From contig CAWZYM010000305.1 of NCBI GenBank assembly GCA_963966185.1, positions 324,001 to 388,000 on the forward strand: 64,000 nucleotides of DNA, given 5' to 3'. The notes under the pieces are model-generated. The model was not told the DNA's origin. It did no database searches and saw only the letters and a list, made by a program, of their open reading frames with translations. The stretch is from Rhabditoides inermis. Taxonomy: Eukaryota; Nematoda; Chromadorea; Rhabditida; Rhabditidae. The translations under genes were made by a program, and so were the position numbers. Shown here in pieces: positions 44,770 through 57,593 of the stretch; positions within the stretch are counted from its first letter, which is position 1, and each line of letters begins with the position of its first letter.

Positions 44770-45640
44770 GAGTGGGAGAGAGAGAGTAGTTGTGTATACC
44801 TTGTCCATCTCCTCCTTCTGTTCTTTGGTGTACATCTTGTCGACCTTCTCGAACACTTCTATCTTGGTCGTCTCCACTGGATCCATCGTCTCCGTCACAT
44901 TCTTTTTGGTGAAATACAATGGAGTGCCGTCCGGTCCGCGCATCTCCTTCTCCTTCGCTTCCTGCAAACATGTTCAAGGAAAAAAAACGTTGTATATTTG
45001 TTGATAGATTGACTATATTTGTCTTGTTTTTTCTTTCTATCGAATGCATACCTTCCTAGCGTTCTGAGCTTTGTTGATGGTATCGGTCACTCCAGATGCC
45101 TCGATCACGAAATCCAGCCACGCCTCCTGGTCGGCCTTGTTCCTCAGACCCTGGAATGGAACTAGTAAAACGGAACTTGATTGATTTTCGATATCGATGT
45201 TCTTACCTTGAACAGTTCTGGGAAGGACATGGCCTTCTCGGCCTTGCTTCCCTCCTCGTGAAGTGAGAAGAGAGAGGGAGAGAGGAGATCCATCTGAGCG
45301 TCCGAGATCGAGTCGTCCGGCATTATGGACATGAATCTGAAGGCCTTGGGTGAATCAAGCACTAGTCACTCATGGTGTTACCTGGGCGAGGCGATACGAA
45401 TTGTCTGGTTGTCAAAGTTGCCGACGTCCTTTCCAGCGAGCTGCATACCGAGACGGACAGCCTCACTGGAAGGGGGTGAGATGGGGGGGGGAAGGAGAGG
45501 GAGGAGAAAGCACTCACCGCACAACCTTCATCGGCACTCGGATCTCGTCCTTCATCTCATTCGCAACCGCCATCTTCTCCTCCACCTCTCGCTCATTGTC
45601 CTAGAAGGAGTCCCTCGCATAGGAGACATTCGTTCTCCCT

Positions 45641-45691
<51 letters not shown>

Positions 45692-46607
45692 ACCTCAATG
45701 TGCTTGAGAGCAATAGGCTTGCGTGGATCGGCCATTGGCTCCGGAACGTTAGCGATCATCTCACGAAGGCGCTCCTTCATCCTGGAAAAAATAGATTAGC
45801 GAATACGTGTTTGTGTTGGTTGGTACCTGTTTTTGTGTTCCTTCTCCGCCTTTGCATCCTCTGCCACCTGCTTCACTCTGATCATAGCCTCCTTCCACGT
45901 CTCCTTATCCTCCTTGTTCTTCAGCGCACGCACCGTATTCGTCAGGTGTTTCGCTACCTGATATCCCATGTCTCATTCGTCGTGTTCCACCTGTACTCAC
46001 AGTGGCGAAGGGACTGGCGTCAGTCTCGTGCGAGAGGGTGTAGCTGTCACGGGAGACGACCTTGTAACCAGACTGCCTCTTCTCGCGAGTCTGGCCGAAC
46101 GATGAGCCAACCTGCAAGCGTCAGTCATACCTTGCACTCATCCCTCGTACACCTTCCATCCCATTCTTTTCTTATCTCCATCCCCTCCCTCACTCCCTCC
46201 TTTCCTCCCTCCCCTCCTCTCCACTCACCCATTCCAGGTCGTCGGTCGTTTGCTGGGGAATCACCTTCGTCTTCTTGTGTTTGATGTTGTTCGCGGCATT
46301 GTCTAAAGATCACGAGTATACTGTAACTGATTCTGATTCACTCCGTAAAACATTGATTTCGATGTGTTTTGTGATGCTATATCGGATCCGCGGGCATTGT
46401 TTCAAATGAATCCGCCACTTTTTCGAATGTCTTGATCGATATGATGCTTGGCGCACGTCCCGCGCACTTACTACGCAGGGGGATGGCCATTTATCACTCC
46501 TGTGGATTTTCAGGACAAATGATGGCGCGTCGCCGATCCCCCCTTCTCTCTCTCATGCTCTCTCTCATTCTCTCTCTCTCTCTCTCTCTCTCATTCTCTC
46601 TCTCTCT

Positions 46608-46650
<43 letters not shown>

Positions 46651-47524
46651 CCACTGTCTAGGTGTGAAGCTGGAAATGGCTACGCTGGGGTGAAACTTTT
46701 CGATCTTGCACGCATACACGGCATGGAATCCGGAATCTTCGAATCTTCTGCACACTTCTCCGGACTCAATAGGGACACTTCGAATTAGATGGTAGGTAGC
46801 GATGGCGACATGCTTCCAAATACAATGCATCTCGCACAGCTAATATTGGAACGGGTTCGCCGTCTGTGAAATGCGCCATTGCATTGTGACTATCGTCACG
46901 TGTTGGTGTGTGTGTGTGTGGAAAAACTACAAAGCGGACTAGCCACCCCCCAGCTACACTCGAGTCGAAAGATGAAACATGCTGAAAGCGTATTTCCCCA
47001 AGAGATGTATGACCAAATGACATGCGTGTGGAGTTTGGACATTCGATTGTTGAATGTGGGAGTGCGAACGCACCCTTGACGCGGATGGTGGTGCGTGCCT
47101 GTTTGACTGCGTCGAGGGCTGCCGCCACACACTTGGCATGGGAGGGCACATCCCGCGCCGACTTGGAACAAGACTCCAGGTCCAGACGGTCCTCCTCGTC
47201 CAGTTCGTGCAGACTGCAGGCATACTGTCAACTCCCCTTCCCTTCTTCCCCTCTCCCCCTCTTCCTCCCCTCACTCACTTTCTGCTGACCACCGCTGCCA
47301 TAAGTCCGGAGACGGCCTGTGAGACCCAGTGATCGAGAAGTTCGTGAGAGCCCGTCTTGTTCAGAGGAATGTTCACTGCCTGAAGCGGATTGTGTGATTT
47401 GTGCCAGAACATACACTACACAGCTAGTGAAATACTCACATTTCCAATCTTCTGCGTTCCCGTTCCCGCTACTTCAATGGGCGAAGAGGCGAATACTGCT
47501 ACTGCGGCTGAACACGAAACAATG

Positions 47525-47577
<53 letters not shown>

Positions 47578-47623
47578 ATAAGCATTCAAACGTACCGACG
47601 AGTATAGCTGCTAACCAGCGCAT
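43708..47623 (-). CDS. MLT-10-like molting protein (DUF644 plus LSP repeats)
   Basis: About 700 residues, 16 or so exons. Signal peptide at ATG 47621-47623 ([19 protein letters not shown]), then a Cys-containing region ([20 protein letters not shown]), [20 protein letters not shown], and long helical segments ([60 protein letters not shown]). The last three exons are tandem pentad-type repeats with LSP every 5-10 residues ([17 protein letters not shown] and similar, about 18 copies), ending ILSPSWLS. This order defines the nematode MLT-10 family of secreted cuticle/molting proteins. TATA box at 47697-47705. A roughly 770-nt intron (46310-47080) carries a large CT microsatellite; an early intron carries (CAA)n. 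Confidence 0.88.
46556..46648. repeat. CT microsatellite in the large MLT-10-like intron
   Basis: CT dinucleotides interrupted by three CATT breaks at regular spacing. Confidence 0.85.
47526..47577. repeat. (ACA)n trinucleotide microsatellite
   Basis: About 17 ACA units in the first intron of the MLT-10-like gene. Confidence 0.9.
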
Positions 47624-47696
47624 CGTAGGTGTGAGTGTGCGTAGTGCTGCTGACTACGGTGGCTGAGCAGGAGCAGACGGGGCGTGCCACGCTGTC

Positions 47697-47705
47697 CTTA
47701 TATAG
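47697..47705 (-). promoter_or_regulatory. TATA box of the MLT-10-like gene
   Basis: On minus the sequence reads ACTATATAAGGACAGCG, 75 nt upstream of the signal-peptide ATG. Confidence 0.65.
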
Positions 47706-48086
47706 TGCGTGGGAGACGTGCGTATGTGTGAATGTGCACCGCGGGTACAGTAGCCCCGCCGTCCCCATCCCGCCCCGCCCACAATCCACGAATCAGCACA
47801 CGCACTGCAGGCTGGCCAGCACAGACAATACTGGTATCGGGATACTGTAACAACACTGGCGTTCATATAGAGATACTTGTTGTTACTATAACACGGTAAC
47901 TGGTATATGTTACATCGAACTCTTTACTACCAGACGATTTGCTACACGCTGTTGGTCACACTCGTTGAAGTTGACGTTGAAGTTTGATGTAACTCGTAAT
48001 AGTAATTTCTCAACAAAAAATGCTTTCTGAATGTCTGCGTGCAAAATGTTGCCTTTCAGATACATTTTGGTCGCTCTCCGGGGCTG

Positions 48087-48119
48087 TCAGTCCACATCAT
48101 TGATCATGCACTCCCTCTG

Positions 48120-48169
<50 letters not shown>

Positions 48170-48354
48170 ATACTGTGCGTCTCCCACGTACCCCACTTCT
48201 GGATCCAGGAAGCGCAGAAGGTGAAGGATTGCGTAGACAAGCAAAGATGGGTTGATTTTGATCCCGCCATTGACACTGGCGATGACCGGTTCTGGAAATC
48301 GACACTTGATTATTAGAAAATTAATGACCGCAGAGGCGCCCCGCAAGGAAGAGA

Positions 48355-48410
<56 letters not shown>

Positions 48411-48494
48411 CAGGTGGCATTGCAGCAAAGAGTGGGCGTTGGGACTACACACAGTGCCATATCTATCAGATCTTGTGTTCTGAATCTTTCGATC
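48087..48494 (-). CDS. Possible 3' end of an unidentified gene
   Basis: Three exons can be joined in phase on minus: one starting at 48494 after a CTAG acceptor (IERFRTQDLIDMALC, donor GTAGTC); one reading CRFPEPVIASVNGGIKINPS and LLVYAILHLLRFLDPEVG; and a last one ECMINDVD with TGA at 48087-48089. Introns hold GA/CT microsatellites. Upstream exons were not found; a damaged second copy of the first exon lies at 48630-48690. It may be a small gene or a decaying one. Confidence 0.33.
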
Positions 48495-48715
48495 CTAGAT
48501 ATTAGATATCAATGACAGAAAGTGTATTCCTGAGGGACAACAATTAATAATAGCAGAGGATGAGAGAGAGGAGAGAGAGAGAGAGAGAGAGAGACCCGAC
48601 GTTTGGACTACGCAAATTGCCGTATCTAGCAGATCTTTTCTTTCTGTGCTCAAAATCTTTTCGAACCCAGATATAAATGACAAAAAGTGTCTCCGTGAGC
48701 GTCGCGCTAAATTAA
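48405..48715. repeat. Direct duplication including a GA tract and an exon-like segment
   Basis: 48430-48535 (GGACTACACACAGTGCCATA, then CTATCAGATCTTG and AATGACAGAAAGTGT) matches 48600-48695 (GGACTACGCAAATTGCCGTA, then CTAGCAGATCTTT and AATGACAAAAAGTGT). Each copy is preceded on its left by a GA microsatellite. The copies are about 165 bp apart and roughly 75-80 per cent alike by eye. Confidence 0.65.
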
Positions 48716-48719
48716 TATT

Positions 48720-49099
48720 CCTTCCGGAGAAAACCGATAACAATATGAGATTGGATAATTGAAGATGCCTGGGGATACACTTTTTCTTGTGAAGTTCAAT
48801 ATAACATAACATCCCTGCACTCAGAGATTGCCCATCCGAGATCGCTATTCGAATGCTACAGTCTTCGCAACTCGGCCACTTTTTGCACGTAGAACCTCTT
48901 TATTCCATCTCGTTTCGTGGCTTCCAAACAAGGGGGGACGAAACGAGAGTCGGCTAATTTGAATCGAATTTCTGGCGGCGCCTTCTTCCATGGAAGAGAC
49001 TACATTGCGATTAGGACGCATCAGGGAAGATCAGCTGACAGTTGCAACTTCCAAGCCCTGTCAACACACATTCTTGCAACGTACATCCAACCACGCTCT

Positions 49100-49144
<45 letters not shown>

Positions 49145-49697
49145 ATCTCTATATAGTTTGATTCTCCTCGCATTCTCACGTTCCCAATCGGTGCGAACCC
49201 GGTGCCTGCCTACTCATCCGCGAAAATCCAGCCAATATTCCACTTCGTTCAATGGTCAATTAGTGTCCGCCCACGCTCTCTCCCCCTCTTCTCTCTCCCG
49301 TATAGAATATTAACCAGAAGATAATTTCTTGATCTTTCCGCGTGCGCAGGGATCAAAACGGGGCGAAAACTGCAGGCTCGCATTAGAGAGCGTCACAAAA
49401 CGGTCAAACTGTATCACGGACGACAGCGCGGAGGTGGATACGGTGTTCCGTCATGTCGGAGAGAAGCTAGAAAGGACAATATCAAGCGATGTCATTCTAA
49501 CATATTACAACATCCACACCAACACCCTCACCAACACAAGAATAACTTGCGTAAGAGTAGAGATGGCTCGCCGGTTGTGAATCCACACGTCTAACAAACG
49601 TCAAGCCCAACTCGTGTACATAACTCTTTATCTCTCTCATGTCTCAAAGTGATCACAACATGCAAGTGGGAATGGATTATGGCTGTTCATCTACAGT
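48720..49697. other. Intergenic spacer with a CT microsatellite
   Basis: CT tract at about 49101-49143. No gene supported. Confidence 0.5.
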
Positions 49698-51187
49698 CTA
49701 GTAGGTGGTGACGGTTGTGTTTCCCCCCTGGGTGACCATCTTGAGCAGTTGTCCGCTGGCGGGGCGGGCAGACGGGGTCGACGTCCACGACAGCAACTGC
49801 TCCGATAGCCAGTCCATCGAAGTCCACCTAGAAATAACACGTGTAGTGAACACTAAAAAGTATCCCCCCATTCAAGAGATTACTCTGCGGAGGGGGTCGG
49901 AGGAAGACGATGGCACTACACCATAGCCCAACGATTTTCCAACGACAGCGTTGGCCTATTTTTAGTGAACAGTACCATAGCAAAAAAACAACAACAACAC
50001 CAACACGTACAACTATTACAGTAACCCGCACATACGTTCCGAAGTCGGCCTTGGGCATCCACTTTCTGTTCATGGGCGTGTCGAGAGTGACGGGGAGGAT
50101 GGCGACGACAGTAGAATCAGCAGGCATGCCAGAGCTGCAATGCACAACTGTAGTCAACGTTTTGTCACGATAAATGTGGAGTGGTGCAACCTACTCTTTG
50201 GCGGCGAGGCTCTTGGTGAGTTGCTGGACGGCCGCCTTGGCCATACCGTAGCCGATCATGCCGGGAGTACCCTCCAACGCCTGCAAGGAAGAGCGTGATA
50301 AACAAAGAAACAAACAAACAAGTGAACAACTGACAGCAGCGGCTCCGGTGAGCTGGAGGAGTCCTCCGGGCTTGAGGTGCTTGGCTGCGAGGCGGGCAGC
50401 GATGGTGGAGGAGATGACGGACTGCTTGAACCTGAACCGGGAGCGGTTGTTTGATTCATGGAGTTGATTGGTTGTGGAAGAAATTGACCAATTGATTGAG
50501 TGACTCACATCAGGTCGGCGTTCTTGATGAAGTCGTCGGAGGCGGCGTTCCCTCCCGCCCATCCTCCAGCCACGCAGAAGATGGCATCCAGGGGAGACGA
50601 CGCCAAGGGAGCCACTCTAGAGACGCAAACATGAACAAAAACATGATGAACAAACACAATAACAACAATAAAATTACAACAACCGACTTCTCCAGGATGC
50701 TTTTCTCCTGTTCGGTCCAGGACTGTGCGGGGTCGATGGTCACGGAAGCATCGGCCGCCTCGTTCGCGTGCAGATCGAGAGAGATCACATACTGAAATCG
50801 TGAACATTTACAAATGCTTGCTTTGCTGACTGGCTTATGGTAGACACGCAAGGATCTTTGTAGGATCTTTGCACCAGTCTCCTATTATTGTGCCGAACAT
50901 TGTATCGAGCCGTGGCAAGGTGCGGTGCGGTGAGTAGTGCATTGGAGTAGATCCACCGTCAACTCGTCAAACAATCAATCAATCAATGTATCTTATTCAC
51001 TATTTAGTTTGTTCAACATTTCATACTATTATGTTTGTGAATGAATGTAACACAAATACAAACAAAACAAACAAAAAAGAATGCAAATGATAAACCAACT
51101 CACATAGTTGGCCTTCTTGAAGTGGTCGACGACGGTGGCTCCCAGAGCTCCCTTTCCTCCATACACAAGCACGCGACCAGCAGACAT
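49698..51187 (-). CDS. qdpr-1: Dihydropteridine reductase (quinonoid dihydrobiopterin reductase)
   Basis: NADH-dependent recycling of quinonoid dihydrobiopterin to tetrahydrobiopterin, cofactor of aromatic amino-acid hydroxylases. Seven exons, about 240 residues. Rossmann start [20 protein letters not shown] (GGxGALG); [80 protein letters not shown]; catalytic Tyr and Lys in [48 protein letters not shown]; ending GGNTTVTTY. Length and motif order match animal QDPR exactly. ATG at 51185-51187. No missing catalytic residue. Confidence 0.96.
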
Positions 51188-52998
51188 GGCGGAAGCGAGT
51201 CTGCAGGACAACAACATCCAAAAGAAGAAGTACAACAACAATCAGCTGTTTGAAAAGGAATAAACCGCGCGATATTCGGCACGCGGAACGCGTAGTTATA
51301 AATTTGAAAATGTGATAATTTATCGTAGCAGGCATGTGCAGGGAAATCGTGATGAACAGTGTGATTACAAACCTGATAAGGGCAGGCAAGGCACAGCAAA
51401 TAATCGCGATAACAATAGGGGTGAGCAGCGCGTAAACACGGCGATTGTTCGAATGAGAAGGGGGATTCAGACGGGAACTCATTCAACCAGAGAAATACTC
51501 TACTCTCTGAGAAATATTATATTATGAAAGACACGTTTGCGGACGGTAGTCTTCTAGTAGTGTGGTGGTTTCTCGCGGAATGCCCAAGTGTGCAATTGGC
51601 CATGGCCCGATTCAAGGCCGACAATCGATCGGATAGCTGATATTGCAGGTACTTCAATGAAGACACAAGGTAGTATCACTTCACTTGCAACACGCATATC
51701 GAATCAATTCCGAAAAAGTCTGTCAGCGAACGGTGCACTGCGAAACTGGTTTTCAAAAGGCGGCGGCGAAAATGGAGCAGGAGCAGAATGGAGCAGACAT
51801 GCGGAGCAGTGAGATTGAGAGGGTAGAGAGAGGCTATTTATTCCACGCTGGTTGTGGGAATATGTACGCGTGTGTATATCCAGGCATCATTATCCTTCTT
51901 CCTATCCCATACCCATACCCATATCCAATACTCCATCTACATTCCGACAGCAGTGCAACACATAGAAAACAAACTACGTACCCTCATGAATATTATATAG
52001 GTCCCTGCTATACGTTTTCGAGACTCTCAGACAAGCGTGTGCCCTGAGTAGATAACTCGTGTTGCGTCACTGGAGGGTTTACTACTGGGACCGGGGCGCG
52101 GTTCCTTTCATCTCCTGCCCCACTCGCTACAAGGCTAATCGGTTATGAATGTCGACGTCTATCATCATATCATATCAGTCGGTTCGCTTTGACCGTGTCC
52201 TCCCGTGTATCTAGCCGTCTACTGTTGCGCAACAGCAGATGCTTGTCAGTCCCTTTTCTCCGAGCACCCATTGTCCCTTCCCTCACACCATCCTGATTAT
52301 TGCTGACCCTCCGAGGGTCGGATGACGTCATAACGGAACATACTAACACATGGTAGCTGTCTTTTCTGGAAGACTTTCAAATTCGCCCGCCGGCTACGAG
52401 CATATTTCCATAATCCTATTAGTGCGCGTGCCTTCTGTTGAATCAGTGACCTCGTACTAATTGGCGTGTGTCTATCGCCTGTAGCTGTCCGGATTAAACA
52501 ACCATGTCACTCTCTCCAGAAAACACAGACCTCGGATTACGGTCAGATTACCGTGCACACACCTCCGATTACGGTAATCCCGCGGGGCACATTATTGTTT
52601 CGAATCTACAGGTGTGACTCGGTGATCCGGAAGGAAGGACAAATGGGAAAAAAGAAAGTGCGGTAAGCGAGCGCCCGTCTGTCACACCCTATCTCGTTTC
52701 AAAATCACACCCCTCACAGGTGGTTATGGTATGCCGGGTTTATGGTTATGATCGGGGGAGGTCATTGAGTGCCGTCTCGGGTCGCTCCGTATATGGACCC
52801 GCGACGCGGCGGCGCCTCATTCACCCCAAAACCAGACGAGACAGTACGGTAATTACGAGTACTGTAGTCGGATTTGAATGCAAGACGGCGGGTATACGAG
52901 AAGTGGGAAGTGGTGGGAGGAGTGCTCAAGATATCTCGATAATGACTTGTTTGTGAGTGGACCCTGCGCGCTGAATTGTTTATGTTCTAGCCTACTCC

Positions 52999-53006
52999 AC
53001 TCACAG

Positions 53007-53054
<48 letters not shown>
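52999..53054. repeat. GA microsatellite, intergenic
   Basis: About 26 GA units with no interruption. Confidence 0.9.
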
Positions 53055-53056
<2 letters not shown>

Positions 53057-54661
53057 TCACTCCACACGCAGTATAGTTGGCGCCTCCGTCTCCTTTCACT
53101 CATTTTTCGGTGATTATCCGGTGGCATTTGTGTTTTCCTGTCATTTGCAGGAGGTCAATCACACTCATGGCTCCCTTTACCTCCCTCTCCCTCTCTCCTC
53201 TTCTCTTCTCCACTCCCTCCCTCTCCCTCTCTGCACTTGGCACCCCTCCCTCTATAGTCATCTTCTATCGCCTGCTATTCGTATTGTATGTGCGTGCTCT
53301 TGATTTGTGCGGTGTAATCGGAGTGTGCACTTATGGCCATCAGTCAACTCCTCAATGGGCCGCCGCCGCGCTCATTCCAACTCATTTGAATACACACAAG
53401 AAGTTCGAGTGAGCCCGGCCAAACCATCTTTCACTCTACCCTCCCAGTTGCAAGGCGGAGAGAAAGAGAGAGCTCATCTACTATTCATCTGTGGAACGTT
53501 TGGCTCTGTGTGGTGGAGGATTGCGAGTTCTTTCTTTCTCTGACTGCATGAATCCCGAATGAGTCAGTGCCGTGACGACCGCAGCGCATCCCTCTTGCCC
53601 CCCGTATAAGCCTCGATTACCCAGAGTCTCTCCCTACCTCCCTCTCTCCCGTGTTTATTTGGTTCCCTCGATGAACACACAACTTCGTTTCCTCTAGGCA
53701 CTCCTCTCTCCATTATACCACCACCAATGTTCCCGGTTTCGCCTACTTTTTTTCTCTCTCGAACACCGATTTGCTACAGCAACCTTGACTTGCCAGTAAT
53801 CCAGCCTCGATTTGACGCTACTAATAAACCCCGGCAACCCCATATCTTTGACGCGACAAGTGTCTATGTTCTATGTGGCCGGAGGGAGATGTCTTGAGAG
53901 TACATCTGTTAGGCTTATGCGTGTGTCTGGGGAGTGTCGGCGGTGGGAAAGAAAGTACCCGGGTATCCGGGTACCGGTCACTCCATAACCAGCAGAGGTC
54001 CCCAGGGAAGGTGTGGGATTCGTAAAAGATTCGCCCGAGGATGAATCAAATAGTGATGGATGGAATCTGGGAGAGATGAAAGGAGATGCAGGTGTGGCAG
54101 TGAGAAATGTGTGGATTTTGGCACACTGGTCTCCTCTTCTCTCTCTCTCTCTCTCTCTCTCTTCCTCCTCTCTGTCCTCTCTCTCCTCTCTCCTTCTCTC
54201 AATTGAACCGAGTTACACCCAACTCACTTCATTTCACACCTGCTGCTATTATGATTTCCCTCCCCGATCGTTCTCTGAAACGTACTCTCGCCAGTTTTTC
54301 TCGGCTGCTCACGAATGCAAAAGTAATCCGGCCCGCCGGTTTCGGAAATCCCTCCATATCCCCTTACCTATGCATGTGTTTTCTGCGGCGCCGCAAAGCG
54401 CAAGATTTTGTAGCGATTTCGAGGTTGTTTACCTCGAATTGGAGTGGCGTAAACAGATGGTGTGTATTTGGGTATTCCATCACGGATCGGCGGCAATGTG
54501 ACGGGGAAAGCAAGCTAATTAGAAGCACCGCCATTGTTCTTCCATCCACAACCCCGAAAGTCGGGAAAGATGGTTTTTGCGAACTAGTGAGTAATGGTGT
54601 GAACGCATCTCTCTTTCTGCGCATGTCACACACTCTGCAGTTTGCAAGTTGCACGGGAACG

Positions 54662-54672
54662 CATCTCTCTCT

Positions 54673-54710
<38 letters not shown>
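54662..54710. repeat. CT microsatellite, intergenic
   Basis: CT dinucleotides followed by a C-rich run. Confidence 0.85.
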
Positions 54711-54715
<5 letters not shown>

Positions 54716-57593
54716 CCCCCCCCCCTCTTCTTCGCCGAGTGTGACTGGTTCTCATGTTCGCAGTCTTATCACTCTCCCTCCTCAATACGCCCTAACTAGT
54801 CTCGCCCCTGTCGGTTTCGTGTTTGTATTTGCTTGTTTACATGTGTTCTGTCTGCTCGACTTTGCATATCCCTCGTAAATCTCTCTGTGTGATGCAATGT
54901 GTGGCTTCGCACCTTCCGGTGGCGCGGCGTCCTTTCATATGTGTCCATAGTGTAAATGTTCGCCGGGGCGCTTGCCGATCGTAAACGTGTAGCATCCGCA
55001 GTTCTTCTTCTGTCCCCCCCCCTCTTCTCCTGCTGTTCGAATGAACCCATTACCCCATAGCACAGGCGTAGTTATGAGCTATAACTCATGAGAGTGAATG
55101 TGAATGCCTGCCAAACTGCTGTGTGAATTGCTCGTTTTACATCCTGGTGTGATGTAAGAGAGCGAGAGGGGGAACAGGTTGCGCAGTCTATTCTGATAGG
55201 CCTATTCACAGTACATTCAATCCCGGCAGATTCCGGGATTTGGCAGCCCATATACAGGAAGACGAGTTTACAGCCGTGGCAGCTGTCGACATACAACACA
55301 AATGGGTTTATGGGTTTGCGAGTTGCAAAATGGATGAAAGGCAGCCGCCAGTGAGACGGTGATTACGACATCGTAGACCATATGCGCACCCCGGTGAGAC
55401 AATGGCTGCAGCGTCTCTCAGTAATTATGAGATTGCTTCATGAGCTCCCTCTCCCTCCCTCGCCCCTCTCTTTTCCTTCATCCTAGATGACAGGATGTGG
55501 TTGCTATCAGATGGTGGGTTCAATCGCTCACCGCTGTCTCGCCTCCGGCAAGGGATAGATACCAGTATAATTGCTTCTCTTTGTTGTGTTATCTGATCTA
55601 ATAAGGCGATGGGAGAGAGCCCGCCGGATACAAGTCGCGTGCGCGGCGGTTTCTTTGATTGCCGGGATACGGTGTGTTCCCGGTTTGAATCGGTGGAATG
55701 AGAAATCAGACATGGTTGAAACGAGCAGATGCAACATGCATAGATGATCGTGCGGATTCGTAATTATCGGGTCTAGAGTCGTAAATCGCATACCGTGGAC
55801 GAACCTCGTAAACCACAGGACGATCAAGGGTGATCATAACTCATCTACGGGAAGGGCAGATGCCACCACCCACCACACCTGCCTCCATGGCTGGATGGAT
55901 GCGAGATAGGCGATGAAACAGAATGTATTCAAATGACTTCTTCTTCTGAGAGTGAGTGTGGGAAAAGGAAGGAATGTTTCCCCGACATGTGATGTGATTA
56001 TGGAATTCACATAGCGCATCCCTGTGCCCATTACGTTTTTCTCTCGTGCAATTAAATTAGTATGGAACGTGTTCGCCATGTTTTTCCCTTGATCCCTTCT
56101 CATTTCTTGTCACTGATTGCGCCACTCTCTCGCATATTTATTATTTACAGTCGTCAGTCTCCGTATTTAGGGTGTTGCGGTTCTGATCGTAAATCTGTAT
56201 ATCGGGGGTCAAATCACTTTATCCCACGCCATCTCTCCGCGCATATCATCCCAGCCCTAATCAGGAATGATGACGAGTAGTCTCCTTGGATGTTGTGTCT
56301 ACCGTTGCCATCCTCTGTGTTTTGCTCTCTCTCTCGCTCGCATTTGATCCTTTTGAATGGTTGTCGTACACTGCGCGTGTGCGCGTCCCTTGCACTCTGC
56401 CTCCCTTTTTCTGCTTCTCATTCTGGCTGGCAGTCTGGGAAGGCGTTTCGCGTTGCAATATGCCGTGTGAGCGAGTTGTACAATTGGAGAACAAAGGGTG
56501 TGGAGATGAGGAGGGACCACTCCACTCCCGAATGTGATTAGCATACGCTCCGCCGCCTTCTCACTCGCCTCGCACCTGCACATCGTACTCATACCAGATG
56601 AAGTCTATTCACGGACGACATATGAAAGGGCGTCCGTGTTATTATTGGGTTGAGAGAGAGAGAGAGAGAGGGAGAGAGAGACGAGGGCACTATCAGTTGC
56701 GCAGTCACCGCTTTATGTGCATGGGAGTCGCCCCTCTGTGAGAGTCGCGGCTCGTTTGGTGTGAATTAACGACTCCCATAAATGGAGATATCACTCTATG
56801 AGTGATCAGAGAGAGAAAAGGTAAAGAGTTACAATTATCTAAATATATAAATTGGTACCGTTGTTTTTAGTTTCTTTGCAACGACACTCCAAATCCCGTT
56901 TCCGAACACCTAATTAACAAACTCTTAATTACTTCGTTTAGTGAGACCGCGAATTTGTGTTTTTCAAAAGAATTCTATTGAGTTTTTGTTTGTTTCTTGT
57001 TGTGTTTTTGTTTGTTTTCTTGATGTATCCGATTCCTTCCTGGTACGGAGCAGATTAGGCAGCGGTCATTTGGGGGCGGGGTCGCGCACTTCCCATCCCA
57101 CAGGCGACGAACGCGCGAGACCCCGCCCACCGCCCTCTCTACGAAACCACACATGAGAGAACTGGGGAGTAGAGGGCTATGGTCTGTATGTAACGAAATT
57201 GATTCCATATCTTTTCCTATTCGAACACCCTCTTCTTCCCACATTTTGAGATTTTTACCGTGCTCCCTTGTTCTTTTCATTTCATATGCAGAATTTCTTT
57301 AAAACTTGTATTCGTTTGCCTTTTGACTGTTTCGCTTTCTTACGAACGATTTTGGCATTCATATGGTATAATCCACGCGATGTTTTGAATTTGCATAGGA
57401 TGTGGTTGGTATCTCGCACCGTCTTATGTTTTGAATTTCAGTGTCTTGACGCGATCTCAACTCGAACGTACACGGTGCGCACCACACCTGTACGACGATC
57501 GCCAAGCCGCTTTATTTTCTATATTTCCACGAGATGCAATAGTGTTTTAATCACGCACTAGCTACTGCTCAACTACTCATCCTCACATTCACA

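Larger units (their letters stand above)
51188..57593. other. Large intergenic region upstream of the Eph receptor gene
   Basis: 6.4 kb in which I could not support any gene on either strand. It contains GA/CT microsatellites (about 52999-53054, 54135-54165, 54662-54710, 56655-56690), a cluster of TACGGTA words (52530-52570, 52840-52870) and much unique sequence. It is likely to hold the distal and proximal regulatory DNA of the Eph receptor gene and the promoter of qdpr-1. Confidence 0.55.

Noticed and set aside
54107..54799. 230-codon plus-strand frame
   Set aside because: It spans two CT microsatellites, has no domain or splice support, and composition is like the surrounding intergenic DNA.
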